Assembly: GCA_037178675.1 (NCBI GenBank)
Contig: JAYMGJ010000327.1
Coordinates: forward strand, 1-57,000
Direction of reading: 5' to 3'
Length of the DNA stretch: 57,000 bases
From: Scleroderma bovista
Lineage: Eukaryota > Basidiomycota > Agaricomycetes > Boletales > Sclerodermataceae
Below the pieces are notes generated by a model that was not told where the DNA came from, ran no database searches, and saw only the letters and a program-made list of their open reading frames with translations. Positions 44,201 to 56,957 of this stretch are shown piece by piece; position 1 is the stretch's first letter; each line of letters opens with the position of its first letter. The position numbers were made by a program, and so were the translations under genes.

Positions 44201-44500
44201 TGATGAGATTAGTGCTGAAGTACCAGGTGGAGAAGAGGATTTATTGGCAAGAGGACCATCGAGAAGTATTTCATGGGGTGTTGGTGGACTGGAATTGTTG
44301 GAGCGAGAGGAACCCTTTGATATGCGGACATAGTTTCCGGCAGAATCAAACTCGTAGTCGAAAGAGAGCTCGATGATGGATGAGTCGTCGGATGGGGAAG
44401 TGGAGGACTGTCGGTGGTTCTTGGATGAATCTGCGGTGTTGGTTGGTGGTGTTCGTGGTGGAGAGATGCGATGCTCAGCGGTGGTCCCTGAGGTAAACAT
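41286..44500 (-). CDS. MPS1: MPS1/TTK-type dual-specificity kinase, spindle checkpoint
   Basis: Eight exons (44500-43510, 43460-43341, 43298-43161, 43102-42213, 42162-42004, 41956-41575, 41525-41374, 41321-41286) give 955 residues with all phases closing. The N-terminal 600 residues are Ser/Pro-rich and disordered, with a KEN box near 218 (EGKENIL), a likely APC/C degradation signal. The kinase domain is at about 603-870: glycine loop [17 protein letters not shown] lysine, HSDLKPANF catalytic loop, [16 protein letters not shown] with the long Mps1 activation segment, [11 protein letters not shown]. These blocks are those of Mps1/Mph1/TTK. The enzyme works at kinetochores, phosphorylating the Spc105/KNL1 MELT repeats, and in pole-body duplication in yeast. 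The last exon is only 36 nt ([11 protein letters not shown]). Confidence 0.92.
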
Positions 44501-44713
44501 GGGTGCTACACGACGACAGCGACGACGGCGACGACGAAAGCCAGAAACTCTTTGTGGCGACCCAGAAACTCGAACAGACACGAGGCAGTCGCGATCACGT
44601 GACCAATCTGGTGTCTCGGGGACCGTGTCGGTCCACGCGGGACCTGCCGTGGACTAACTCCGACAGCACATAGTAACATTAATACAGAACTTTACATGGA
44701 TAAGTACAACATT

Positions 44714-45568
44714 TCAGGCGGAGGCTACGTTGGCTACGCGGCCGAGTTCATCTCGTTCCGCAGATGAAGCGGGTTCCTCTTGTCCCTGACCTTGCACCCC
44801 TTCACCCGGCGCAACAGCAGATTCTCCCTCGGATCCCTGTATCTTTTCCAGCTCCTTGATGACAAACTTGATATGAGCGTTGATGTTCATGGATGCACTC
44901 AAGACACTCCTATACACATATAACAAGGAGTGAGCGGGACGGGGCAAGATGGAGACAGGTTGGAATACCTGACGACTCCTTTTCCATCAATGACAAATGT
45001 CGTGCGAGCATCCGTCAAACCAAACATGCTTTTGCCAACGCTAAACGCTTTGTATGCTACATGGTCGGGGTCGCTTAGAACTGGGAACTGTAGGAAGGGG
45101 GAAGGCACACTCGAAAACCACGCAACTCTCGAAAGCCAAATGCTAGACTCACCGAAAGACGATTCTTCTCAACGAATGCCTTTTGTTTTGCCACAGGATC
45201 AGCACTGATGCCGATTACTTGAACATTTGAGTGCTTGAATATCTCGTTCTCTGAGGTGTTGGCTCTGGTCAAGCCCCTGTCTGTACAAGTGCCAGCTCAA
45301 GCGCTCACCAACCAGTGCATCGCGGAATTGGCAGGCCTCACGAGTGCATCCAAATGATCCTGTTTCCGGACCGTACACATGAGACGAATGTCACAATGCA
45401 GCATCCCAGTCTGCAAAAGGCGATACCAGATTGTGGGTAGAAGAACACTGCAATCGGTTTCTCGACACGGTGGCCTCCTTCCTCGGGTGGAAACTTGAAG
45501 ACCACCCCATTCGCATCAGAAAGAGTGAAATGTGGCGCTTCTTTATCGACGAGAGGGTGTGGAGCCAT
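44714..45568 (-). CDS. Peroxiredoxin, PrxQ/BCP type
   Basis: Five exons (45568-45427, 45359-45309, 45250-45153, 45087-44969, 44909-44714) give 201 residues. Thioredoxin fold: VDKEAPHFTLSDANGVVF, KPIAVFFYPQSGSFGCTREA. The peroxidatic Cys (about 52) and resolving Cys (about 57) are spaced C-x4-C, as in bacterioferritin comigratory protein/PrxQ. VQVIGISADPVAKQKAFVEK and FPVLSDPDH, GLTDARTTFVIDGKGVVR follow. The C-terminal 35 residues are an acidic, low-complexity tail. Reduces hydrogen and alkyl peroxides with thioredoxin; nuclear in yeast (Dot5). The start MAPHPLVDKEAPHF was chosen over in-frame upstream codons by family fit. Its stop is 213 bp upstream of the MPS1 start, same strand. Confidence 0.9.
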
Positions 45569-46169
45569 TTGGACCTGTGAAGAAACAACGAACTTGAGAA
45601 TCGACTCGGAGTTACGCCGACAATTCGTTGGTGACGCTCCGCCACACTTCTTTTTCTTTGGCGCTCTCACGGCACTCCAATGATAAAACCACTCAATGAT
45701 GTCAAACCAATCATTTCAACGGACTGCACAGTCATCTAGGGAAGGCGTGAGTGGCATCTGGCTATCTGGGTTCCATTTGCCATGCGTGACAAGCAGAAGT
45801 ACAGCATGCCCAATATCCCGGTTCCTGTAAAGCGAGAGATAATGTTTATGCGCAAGGTTCGGTCTTCCTCGTATCGCAATATATTATAACACACATTCAA
45901 TGATGTTGAAGCACACCATAAATGGGGTTAAGGAAACCAGAATATTTAGGTTCTCTATGAGTGGCGTAATGGTGCACGGCAGTAGCTGGAATAGGGAAGC
46001 TGAGATTGACTGATATGAACAATATACCACAAAGCAACCTCACGGTCGTTGGCACTGCATCAGATAGTTGTGCTGTGCAAATTGCGAGTGCAGCGGAGGG
46101 TACGATAGCATTAAGACATGGGAGTCATTACCACGATTATACAGGACCAAGCTGCACAGGCATCCAAAC
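45569..46169. other. Intergenic region
   Basis: 600 bp between the peroxiredoxin start and the TIM9 stop, both minus strand. No gene recognised. Confidence 0.4.
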
Positions 46170-46593
46170 TCAGGGTTTGGGAACACCCATTGCCTCTGAT
46201 AGAAAGATGGGCATCATTAATCTCGGGCGTAGAAAGACGTACATACCTGCATTAAGCTCTGCAAAGCGCTGGCCGACACGCTCCGAGTGTTTCAAGAATT
46301 TGTCAGCACAGTTCAAAACACATTGTTCCTGATCAGAAGAGTCTCAAAATATTGGAACAAAAAGAAGGTGAATTGAACGTGCCTCTTTTGAGGAAAGTGC
46401 TTTGCTAGTAAAGTCATTACAGCACGAATTGAAGCATCTCTCAACAAGACCGGAGTACAGGCGAAGAAAATCTTGCATCTGGAACGCGCTTCAGCAAACA
46501 CGGGAACAAACGCACGTTTACGCGTACTTGTTTTTTCTCAATGATTTTTGTCATGTGGGCCTGTTCTGCGGAATTGAGCTGTGAGAGATCCAT
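46170..46593 (-). CDS. TIM9: Mitochondrial intermembrane-space chaperone Tim9
   Basis: Four exons (46593-46528, 46478-46383, 46328-46247, 46195-46170) give 89 residues, the normal length. It starts [20 protein letters not shown]. The twin CX3C pairs are CFNSC (about 37/41) and CVLNC (about 57/61), which form the disulfides of small Tim proteins. [18 protein letters not shown] is a Tim9 hallmark. With Tim10 it escorts carrier precursors across the intermembrane space. The second intron begins GC (GAG|GCACGT) rather than GT; only this donor keeps SSKE-EQCVLNC in frame. Confidence 0.93.
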
Positions 46594-48038
46594 GGTGGAA
46601 AGGAGCGACAAGCGCAAGCAATGTCGCCGCAAATGCAAGAGGTGCAATGGTTTGATTACATAAATCATTAAGTCTCCCTAGATCTCGGACCCCAGAACCG
46701 CCTAGTTACCAACAAAGCACTACTCATTTGCAAGTACATGAACACAATTACTGCATCGGATGCAGACAAATGTAGTATAGACAACATAGAAATGACGTTG
46801 TACCATTGGGACCATTCCTTGTGCCCAAATTCAAATTTCACGGTGGGCGAAAAAACATAGGAACCAGGCTCGATTCACACTCATCCCCATGCACGGGTAG
46901 GGTACTCGTGGCATTCGTCATCAGCGTCGTAGGCAGGAGGTTATCGCAATCGAGGGGCTGCCTGGCAGCATTTGCTATACACATCATCTTCGTGATCTAT
47001 TGCCATTGTTCTCAGTCCTCACTCTCGTAGGTGAATATCACGTACACTCTTGAGTCTCGGCTACAAGGATATTGCTGCGTCAATCCCATTGTTGTAATTG
47101 CAGTTCGTCAGGATGACCCCATGTGAACATCTGGGTGATACGTGTGAAGCAGCGCCGCCGGGTGCAGCGGCATCATAGCAGCACACAGCACTGAGCACCC
47201 TTTTGATTTGTTGACATTATCTACACGTCATCGCCAGCTGGTACGGCGTACATACAGGAATTTGGCATGAATGGTGGTATGGTCCGCATATTTTGTCATT
47301 GGCGTACCTCATAGCGAATGTTATTGCTGTTGGCAATGTCGCAGTGCACGACCTCGTTCAGGTCGAGGGAGACCTTTCCACCTTGTTGCCGCCCCGGTAT
47401 GCGTCACTTAGCTTAGCGGACATCACAATGTCCTCCCCCCCTGGCACGTCAGATACGTGAGAGTGAAACGCTGGCGAGAACGGAAGCGACTGTTGGGGAG
47501 GCACGCTAGCTTCAGATTACGATAGTCATAAGGCCCTCTGTGTTACGCCTTAAGAGAGCTTAGTAGGAGCCAAAGTGGTAAATTAGGCAATTCTGTGTTA
47601 CTATCTCGTCTGTTTGCATGTCAATTTCAAGGAGAGCACTACTGCACAATGGCACATCTATAAAGCCACAAGCTTTTGGCATATAACAACTATGTATTTT
47701 GTTGAAGCCTCCATGCTCATATATGCAACTTTTCAGCAAAAAGTAATGGCCCCCGAACACCAGCTAGTGAGTCAGTGTTCGGGATTGGCCGAACGATCGC
47801 CTCTCATGGCTTGATTGACTCGAATATTGGGCCAAAAGCGTCGGTCCATCCATTATCCTGTCTTTCTTCGTGTTGCTGTTCAGAAAAAAAGACCCCATCT
47901 GATTGGGATTTAACCGGCTAATTACCCACCAGCGTAGCACCAGACATCCAATATAAGTGCCAGCAGCTCTGACGGACAGTACGTCTATTCATCACTTCGT
48001 CTTCAACAGATCAACATTGCTCCGTAGTGGATCTCTCT
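46594..48038. other. Divergent intergenic region
   Basis: 1.44 kb between TIM9 (minus) and DAHP synthase (plus). Mixed composition. No open frame with a recognisable family and no tRNA found. Probably regulatory DNA for both genes. Confidence 0.4.
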
Positions 48039-49544
<1,506 letters not shown>

Positions 49545-49921
49545 GCTAGGGGTTGAAAGGAATGTTTGTGTTCTGTAACGCCTTTATTTGTAGCTTCGTA
49601 CCCACGTTGTATTATGAGTCTTGAGCTTGAACGAGTAGTTGGCGTTGACGTCTTCGGTGGCTGTTCTGATTGCTCGCACAAATTTGGCACACAGACTTGG
49701 TAAACGATTGGTTTATCATATACATCCCCAACTCCGTGTACCTTCCAGAGTACAACTAAGGAGGACCTCTGGGGACATTTCCAGCCTAGCTTTCGCCTTC
49801 ATTTATTGCATGGGTGTTTCAGTTTCAGACCAAAATGTGGCTATTTTGGTGAGCCTCAATTTCACATGCATCAGGGATATGCACGCATTTAAACCATTAG
49901 GTCACAGCCATTCTACTATGG

Positions 49922-52698
49922 GTGCTCGCAGAAGGTCTCCGGGAGTGGTTTGACGTACAGGCAGACCCTTTGCGGATGGCTGCCAGTGATTTCGTCAAGT
50001 CTGGTGCTTGCCTTGCTCTATGGGTCATTCAACGTCGAACAGCCGTAAATGGGTCATTTCGCGAGTTGTCCACCGAAGAGCAGCCACTGAACGATATCGT
50101 TCCCTCACCTGACGATGACGTCCCCGACGACAATGACCTTGATGGTCAGGAAACATGGCTTCCATCCACTTCAACTTCTTTGGGTACTGGAAGCATAAAT
50201 TTGCGATCAGCGTTGATTGCGGTGTTGATTGGTGGGATATTTGCATTTCGCACCCTTGTGGTAGGTTTGAGATACGATCAAGTTTTCGTCTCAGCTCATA
50301 GGCTTCTTACAGGATTCCAGGGGTCGAGGGTCTACAGATGCTCTGACCTTGTATTTGGCTATCCCTGCAACAAATCTATGCATACTATCTATACTGCGCA
50401 CGTTCTTCAGCCGCACGTTCCCTGCTGCCTTCTGGCATGCCACAGTCATTCAGGTGCTCATTCTAGAATGTGTGCAATGTTCCTCATTAAGGCGCCCTTT
50501 TCTCCCAGTTTTCAGGATTACTTATACTAAGGGCATGTCCTCGTTTCGAGCTTCTTCATGGCGGTAGATTTACGGTGACGTTGGCAGGATGGGCTCATCG
50601 CCAATGAGGATACACTACCTTGGACCATACTTTTGGCTTTAGCATTCTGCAACTCCATGTTTTTCTCGCTGATTGATGTGGTTTGTACTTTCATCAAACC
50701 TCACCTTCGCGTCTCACAGGTATTGCCAGGTGTATAACCTTTACCAATCAACCTCCATTCACCTCATCAACACAATAATATTTGCGTCCTCTTGTATCTT
50801 TGGCTTGGCGTGCTTTGCTTTCCAAGCATTCCCTGCGCAGTCATATCACAATGACTTCCAAGCTATGCTTCTTGTTATTCCGTTGGTCGAGGCAGGAAGA
50901 GACATTTTCGCTATATATATAGTGCAGCGTGAGTACTGTCTGTTATTTTAATTTAATTTTCTCTCATCTCATAATTTAATAGAATATGATGCAATGGTGC
51001 AAGGAATTTCAACCTCTCTGGCCTCGACCTTTCTAAGTATATGCTTTACAATTTGGTTCTCACACGTAACATCATCTACTCTCATCGGCTGCGCCATTAT
51101 AGCCGCTGCGTGCGCTATCTACTCACATAGCCTCTGGCGAACGTTGAATGAGAAGCGTGAGACCACAATCCAAGTATATATTCTGAATTGATCTTTGGGA
51201 TGAACCCGCACTAACGTGTAGCCGCAGAGTGCGCGGCTGGTCGCAGCTGCGGTGACATTTGCCGTCGCCCTTACATACATCACCATTGTATTGGGAGGGG
51301 GCATGGCATTTATACCTCAGTGGAGCAACGACCCCGGGACCACTGAAGATACTACCCAATGCACACGAAAGCCATTACCTTCCCTCCAGGATCTACAGAC
51401 ACAGGAGAACTATACGCAATTCAGCGACGTTCTTCTCATAGTATTCTTCAGCCACGCCAGGTATGATGCCAACCTGGATTACCATAAAGAAGTGTACTCG
51501 AGCTACTTCCCAAATGCATGTGTTTTCAACATCAGAACCAACGAAGATTCTAACTACTATCCTCAGATACTTTACATAGGTCCCGCCTCTCGCGAAGATG
51601 CGGGATTTTCCCACTCCTACGACGTTTACGTTGATTCGTATCAGTCGGATGAAGAGCTTAACGACCCTTCGTTCTATAAGATGGCAGGAAGGGTAAGCTC
51701 GTACCCTGCAAGAGTTTGACTTATCATTGATATCTGATGTCTAATGAAGATGGCACATCACATGCTATACACTGCCTTGCACGAGCATGAATGCTATAAG
51801 GGATATTTGTGGGCGCCATTTGATACGTTGCTCAATGTCCCTCGCCTTCAACAGTTCAATCAAAGCCTATTTTGGTATCATTCTCCATGGGGACGTCCCG
51901 TTCCAAATCCAGCGTTTGGACTTGACGACAATTCAGGGACGTTGAATAAGAGTCGCCATGCACCAACAGTGAATATCTCCCCCGACCCGTCTCTCAATCT
52001 CACTGAGAATTGGAGGGGGTGGGGAAAAGATTGGTGGTGAGTGAAAGATATCATTACTAAGAAGTGAGGCTAATTCCGATATTATAGGTGGGGGTAAGCC
52101 CGTTTGGCCGCCATTCTGTGTCACCGTCGATTTAAATGATCATTTAGTGATCCGCATGTCGGTGTGTCCGTGTGCATGGAAGCATTCCGCAAGGTCCCCG
52201 CGGATCTGCGCGCAAACCTGGCTACGCTCACTGACGGAGTAACACGACTTTTAGGTGGATCAGCGGATACGCTGTATATACCGGGCCGTCATCGTAAATT
52301 GTTCATGGAGGTGCTTGCGCTTTTTCTGGAAACAAACTGCTTTCTCGAAATCGCCACTCCTACGGCTGTGCACCTTGTCCTCCCACCTGGTGAGCAGATA
52401 GAGTTTGTTGACCATGTGAGTAACCTCTGTGATGAGCGACACAATGCATACCTGCTAATCCGAACGAACGAATTAGTGGTGGATATATCAACCTCCATTT
52501 AACGCGACCTTCGTGCGGCAGAAATGGGCCGAGGGTTTGGAAGTCGACACGTTCCATACATTTCATTGGGGTGAACGGGGGAGCGATGGGATCTGGAGGG
52601 GAGATCACCGGCATGTCGACGACGTCAGGAATCTTCTGCAGGAGTCCGCAAGTCGTCAAGGTGTCACATTTCCACCTTTATCTACTCTATCGTCATGA
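49922..52698 (+). CDS. Multi-pass membrane protein with conserved C-terminal domain, function unknown
   Basis: A multi-exon gene with an uncertain 5' end; the first in-frame ATG in the 49922 frame is 49976. The N-terminal half has hydrophobic segments (SALIAVLIGGIFAFRTLVV; INTIIFASSCIFGLACFAF; LASTFLSICFTIWFSHV; LIGCAIIAAACAIYSHSLW; AAAVTFAVALTYITIVLGGG), perhaps a DMT/nucleotide-sugar-transporter-like unit. The C-terminal half is hydrophilic and looks strongly constrained (YPQILYIGPASREDAGFSHS, YDVYVDSYQSDEEL, MAHHMLYTALHEHECYKGYL, WAPFDTLLNVPRLQQF, LFWYHSPWG, ADTLYIPGRHRKLF, WWIYQPPFNATFV, DTFHTFHWGERG). That suggests an enzymatic, possibly glycan-acting domain, which is inference only. Exons near the end include a probable 6-nt microexon (52088-52093). 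The last exon is 52477-52698. Confidence 0.7.
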
Positions 52699-52994
52699 GT
52701 CGCTTATGGTCATCGACACTCAGTTCGACCTTGCTCAGTTCATGGGCGGCTCCTGTCTCATATCTTACCCTACATAATGCATACTAGATTCAGTCCATGG
52801 ATCATTCCATCACCAAAATATTATAGCACGGATAAAGGATGAAAATACAAGAGTGGGAGGGGGGTTACAGAACCAATATAAAGCCAGGTAATTTTCCTTC
52901 ATGCTTCCCAGATCGTCTGCAAGATTTTGGTGCAAATAAATTACAGCGAGAATACAATGGAAATAACAACCTCACCCCACGTAAAGCCGGTCGC

Positions 52995-54407
52995 CTAAGT
53001 GCCGGAAAAGCTCCTGTTCGTGATTTGGTTTGAATCCGATGCAGCCTCTAATGACCACCCTTGTAGAGTCTCGTTGGGTGTTCTGATGTCGGTATACTGA
53101 GTGCGAGTGGTCAGAGCGTCCACCAGAGCATCCCCAGAGAACTGCCGACAGGAGATGAGTTTTAGGGTGGCTAATTGGGGTAGTCTCAGGCGCATCGGCG
53201 CAAACGCACTTCTACCACCACTTATCGATACAGGCCCGAAAAACCTTACCACCTTGTCTGACATATCGGACCCCACGATTGAGAACTGCTTGAGATGTGG
53301 GACCCTGTCGAAAACCCAAGCGAAATCCTTCGTACGCATATCGGAAAGGTTCATGTCAAGGATCTCGAGAGGAGGTTGCGAGCGCGATATGAGCCGCCGC
53401 AAACCCATTCCCGTGTGATGATCGCTTGACGGCGACTGCGAAAAATCATGCGCTTCGTCATCGCTATCACCTGGCTCTTCAACATGGTAACCGTCGAGTG
53501 AGAAATCCATGTTCAGCTGCCGCAGGTGCAGCTCGCGGAGGGCAGGGAGGTGCAAGTGTGAAAGAACACTCCGTTGAATGCATAGGAGATCCAAGGTGAG
53601 GGTATGCAGGCGAGGCAACACGACAACAGAGGGAGGTGTATTCAAGATACCTTCTTCATAACAGACGCCGCGTAAACTGAAACACTCGAGGTTGGGACAT
53701 TGTTGGAGAAAGTGGAGCAAGGGAGGAGACCGCACAGCATAGCGGAAAGAACTCTCCGAGATGTTTAGGGAGGTGAAACGGAGGGGGCTAAGCAACTGCG
53801 CCGACGGGAGCTTAGAAACTGCGATCTTCATCGATATTAAGCCGATAGTGTTTATTGTGTAAGAGAAGAAGGAACTGACATCGGCGTCCTCGTCCTCGTC
53901 TTCATCCTCATCTATCGGCCTCCTGAGTTGCATATCAAGGTGGTGGAGTGCAATGTGGACCGACGATTGACAAGGCCCGGGAAAATAGGTTTGCAGAGCA
54001 TGGCCCTCAAAGGTGACTTGGCAACCCCTCCAACGAGAAATATGAGGAAGGAAATAGGACAAGACAGGCAAGAAAGCCTCGCAATCAGCCAGATGGATCT
54101 GAACGTCAAATGGCAAAGGATGCGATCGGACTATCCACAGCTCAGCCTGAGTCCGTATGGATGAGATGGAACGGGACATAGTGCTGACCACGATAACCTG
54201 CCATACACGCGGTGAAGACATACAAATTTCTCTCCACCACTTGCAGACACTGGCCAGGGCGAGCGGGATGAGCGGGTCACCTGTGTGACTGCATAGCATG
54301 AATATCTGGATGACGAGTTCCGGAGGAAGGAGTGAAAATGGTCCTCCTGTCGCTACGGCGAACTCGTTTGGGTTGTCATCGTCGTTCCCGGCTAAGGAGG
54401 GGCTCAT
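52995..54407 (-). CDS. F-box protein (agaricomycete type)
   Basis: From the ATG at 54407 (MSPSLAGNDDDNPNEF) about 470 residues in one exon. The F-box-like motif near the N-terminus reads FSLLPPELVIQIFMLCSHTG, DPLIPLALASVCKWWREICM, SSPRVWQVI. The remainder is leucine-rich (LHTLTLDLLCIQRSVLSHLH, LPALRELHLRQLNMDF, LPQLATLKLISCRQFSGDAL), giving an LRR-like fold. This matches the large mushroom F-box family, likely substrate receptors of SCF ubiquitin ligases. The frame stays open upstream (SELIAWLETAKLREVPIDIV up to about 54590) without an ATG, so an upstream exon is probable and the true start may lie further out. Confidence 0.85.
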   Translation of the reverse strand: MSPSLAGNDDDNPNEFAVATGGPFSLLPPELVIQIFMLCSHTGDPLIPLALASVCKWWREICMSSPRVWQVIVVSTMSRSISSIRTQAELWIVRSHPLPFDVQIHLADCEAFLPVLSYFLPHISRWRGCQVTFEGHALQTYFPGPCQSSVHIALHHLDMQLRRPIDEDEDEDEDADVSSFFSYTINTIGLISMKIAVSKLPSAQLLSPLRFTSLNISESSFRYAVRSPPLLHFLQQCPNLECFSLRGVCYEEGILNTPPSVVVLPRLHTLTLDLLCIQRSVLSHLHLPALRELHLRQLNMDFSLDGYHVEEPGDSDDEAHDFSQSPSSDHHTGMGLRRLISRSQPPLEILDMNLSDMRTKDFAWVFDRVPHLKQFSIVGSDMSDKVVRFFGPVSISGGRSAFAPMRLRLPQLATLKLISCRQFSGDALVDALTTRTQYTDIRTPNETLQGWSLEAASDSNQITNRSFSGT

Positions 54408-54594
54408 TCTGAAATGCTGGCCCACGATCGCAACGATGTCAATGGGAACTTCGCGGAGTTTGGCAGTCTCAAGCCAAGCTATGAGTTCGCTGTTGGTGGC
54501 ATTGATCAGAATTATACACAGTAGGCGGTTACTCTCGATCCCTCCATACTCTACAAGATACCTTCCTGGGGACTCATATTATCTTCAAACGCGA

Positions 54595-55453
54595 AATAGA
54601 CACCTGTCGACGCCCCGATTGAAACATCTTCCTCGGATGCCTGGTCTGATACCACTAGATTTGGGACTTCTGTCTCACTGAGGTGCAGTTCGTGTCATAG
54701 TAGCAGCGCAGAAACAGGCTGTCAGTATCAATCTCGCATCGCGCGGTCGCGAACAAACGTGCATTAGTCCTCTTCTACCTCGTTGAGCGCATGCGGCGAT
54801 GGAAGCACTTCGCGTTCAAGTTCGAACTTTTGTACCGGTGACATTCGCCCAACCCCTCCCTCGATAGGGGTAGGGCAATTGATCATTCGGAGGCTTGGAG
54901 TACATCAGGAAGGCAATGCGAACACGCTAGGTTTTCACCTAACCATCGCAAGGCCAGAGCACACCGAGATCACTAGAAACGATTTACTTAATCACAATGC
55001 TTGTCATGGACTCCTCGGTCGGTGTCCTGATCCAGGTAATGTGTATATATATGTGCCTGTTTGAATGGACCCAATGATTGAATGATGGCAGGATGGCAAT
55101 TTGCGCAAGAATGTGGATCTGCCAAGCGTGTAAAGCCAGGCCATACAATCCATGGGTATAGCCGGGTCTATCTGGGATATCGATTTGTCCGCAGGTATGA
55201 ACAATGCTATATGCTGCATGTGCTGTAATGTATACCAAGGGGGTGGTAGGGTAAAACCTACAGTCGTTTTATACTCACTTGCACCTCGCACTCTCATTGT
55301 CAAGCAAGCTGCCATTTGACCTATGGCTTGAAGGCACGCTTTGTACCTGGATTTGACTCGAAAAATCATACGAATTTCCACTATCCACCAACTCGTGTTC
55401 CTCGACATGCGCAAAAACCTAGTACACGTTTATTTTCATCTTCTTTCACGTAT
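54595..55453. other. Intergenic region
   Basis: About 860 bp between the F-box gene 5' side and the DUF6534 gene 3' end. Open frames lack recognisable motifs. No repeat seen. Confidence 0.4.
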
Positions 55454-56957
55454 TTAAAATACCCACCGCGGAATGTGCATCTGGTTGGGACTGGACCGCC
55501 TATACAGCCGGAAAAAGTCAATGCAACCCCATTCGAAATAGCTTACAACCGATGCACTTACAACACGTAGAGTACAATTCCCACAATAGCTGGTGTTCAT
55601 CTGAGGCGATTCATTATGTCTCCATCCGACACGAGAGTTCAGACTCGACATCAGCGAGTTCGAATATAGCTTGGTAAGTGGCACATTAAATATCAGATGA
55701 CTGTCATACCGTCAGAATTCTCTATAGATTCCAGGAGTAAATAACACACATTCCCGAGTCCTGTCGGATATTATTGTCGGTAAGTGGTGTGGTCTGGCCC
55801 TATCAGAACTTACAACTGCAAGATAAACCGCGAGGTCAATTACAGCACACAATGACGTGACGAGACCCGTCTGCACGATCACTGGTTTGTATTCTCTTTC
55901 AGCTCGCCAATCATGCTATTCAAAGAGTAAGATAACTTACATCGAATGACTCGATCTATGACATTGTCCATAGCAGGGATTCCGTACTTCTTATTCCTCT
56001 GCAGCGAAGGTATTAACATCCTAGAAGGGGCAGATCAACATGGCACTTACCAAGTACAACACAAGAGCCATGGTAATGATCACATCTGCACAAGCAGCAC
56101 CGCTTAACCAGACGATTCCGATGACCTTGAACCTTTGGAAATAAACAAACTCTGGGATGATCCCAACCGCGATAGTGGTGCCTATAGAGCCCAAGATACC
56201 CGCCAAACTGAATATTAGAATAGCCGCAACAACCAACAGGTTCTTTGTCAAAGCATATATCCACCATGCATAGAAGGACTGAACTAATCCACCGATAAGA
56301 CCCTGACTGAGCCATCAGGCAAGTCGCGAAATAGTAGGAAGGAAACATACAGTCATAATAGGTTCTATTGAAACATAATGATAAGCATATTTTCGGATAC
56401 TGCTCGTGGAGGCTCCACCTTACCAGTTGCGAATACTGAAAAAGTAATGAGAGGTCAACGCTTGAAACGTTGTAGCAAATACTTACCCCAATTTGACTGT
56501 ACCACCCATGATGAGTCCCCTGTTGTGACAGATAGCGGATGAGAAAGGGTTTGTCATGTACAAGGTGAAATGAGCTACACACCAAAATGTATCACAAGGC
56601 CTTGGTAAATATAGATGAAGTCGAAGAGAGTGTTGACTGTGTCTGCAACAAACAAAAATATAACCTATGAAGCATACAAAGTCAATACTTCGGAGTAAGG
56701 ACGGAAAAGTTCAGTTACTGACGAAGAACTTGATCCACAGTGGGTCACTAGTAATGGTTAGCCAGTGCGAGACCTAGATTTGAGAGGAGAAATTCACCTC
56801 TTATAGGTCGTAAAATAAAGGTACATCTGTGTGATCATAATCCCATAGAGGAGAATGTTAACTGCAAGCCCGATGAGGAAGTGGCTAATGCTGCAAACAA
56901 AACTGAGTACAGGTCGGAGCGAAAGACTCGAACGCACGCAATCTCCGCTGAGTCCAT
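55454..56957 (-). CDS. DUF6534-type multi-pass membrane protein
   Basis: About ten exons on the minus strand. Assembled pieces read SHFLIGLAVNILLYGIMITQ, MYLYFTTYKR, DPLWIKFF, VIFLFVADTVNTLFDFIYIY, GDSSWVVQSNW, VFAT, EPIMTGLIGGLVQSFYAWWI, LVVAAILIFSLAGILGSIGT, IGIVWLSGAACADVIITMAL, RNKKYGIPAMDNVIDRVI. A last stretch lies near QTGLVTSLCAVIDLAVYL. This seven-helix pattern with YG...Q...YF, D-T-x-(N/H), Q-x-(F/Y)-x-x-W is that of the DUF6534 proteins, expanded in mushroom fungi, function unknown. Exons are tiny (12 and 25 nt among them). The start is tentative: ATG 56957 gives a 20-nt first exon in phase with exon 2 (56890). The C-terminus to 55454 is a poorly conserved cytosolic tail. Confidence 0.75.

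Noticed and set aside
55004..55414. 136-codon frame on the minus strand
   Set aside because: Cysteine- and isoleucine-rich without family motif, and overlapping frames on the same strand are equally long; not supported.
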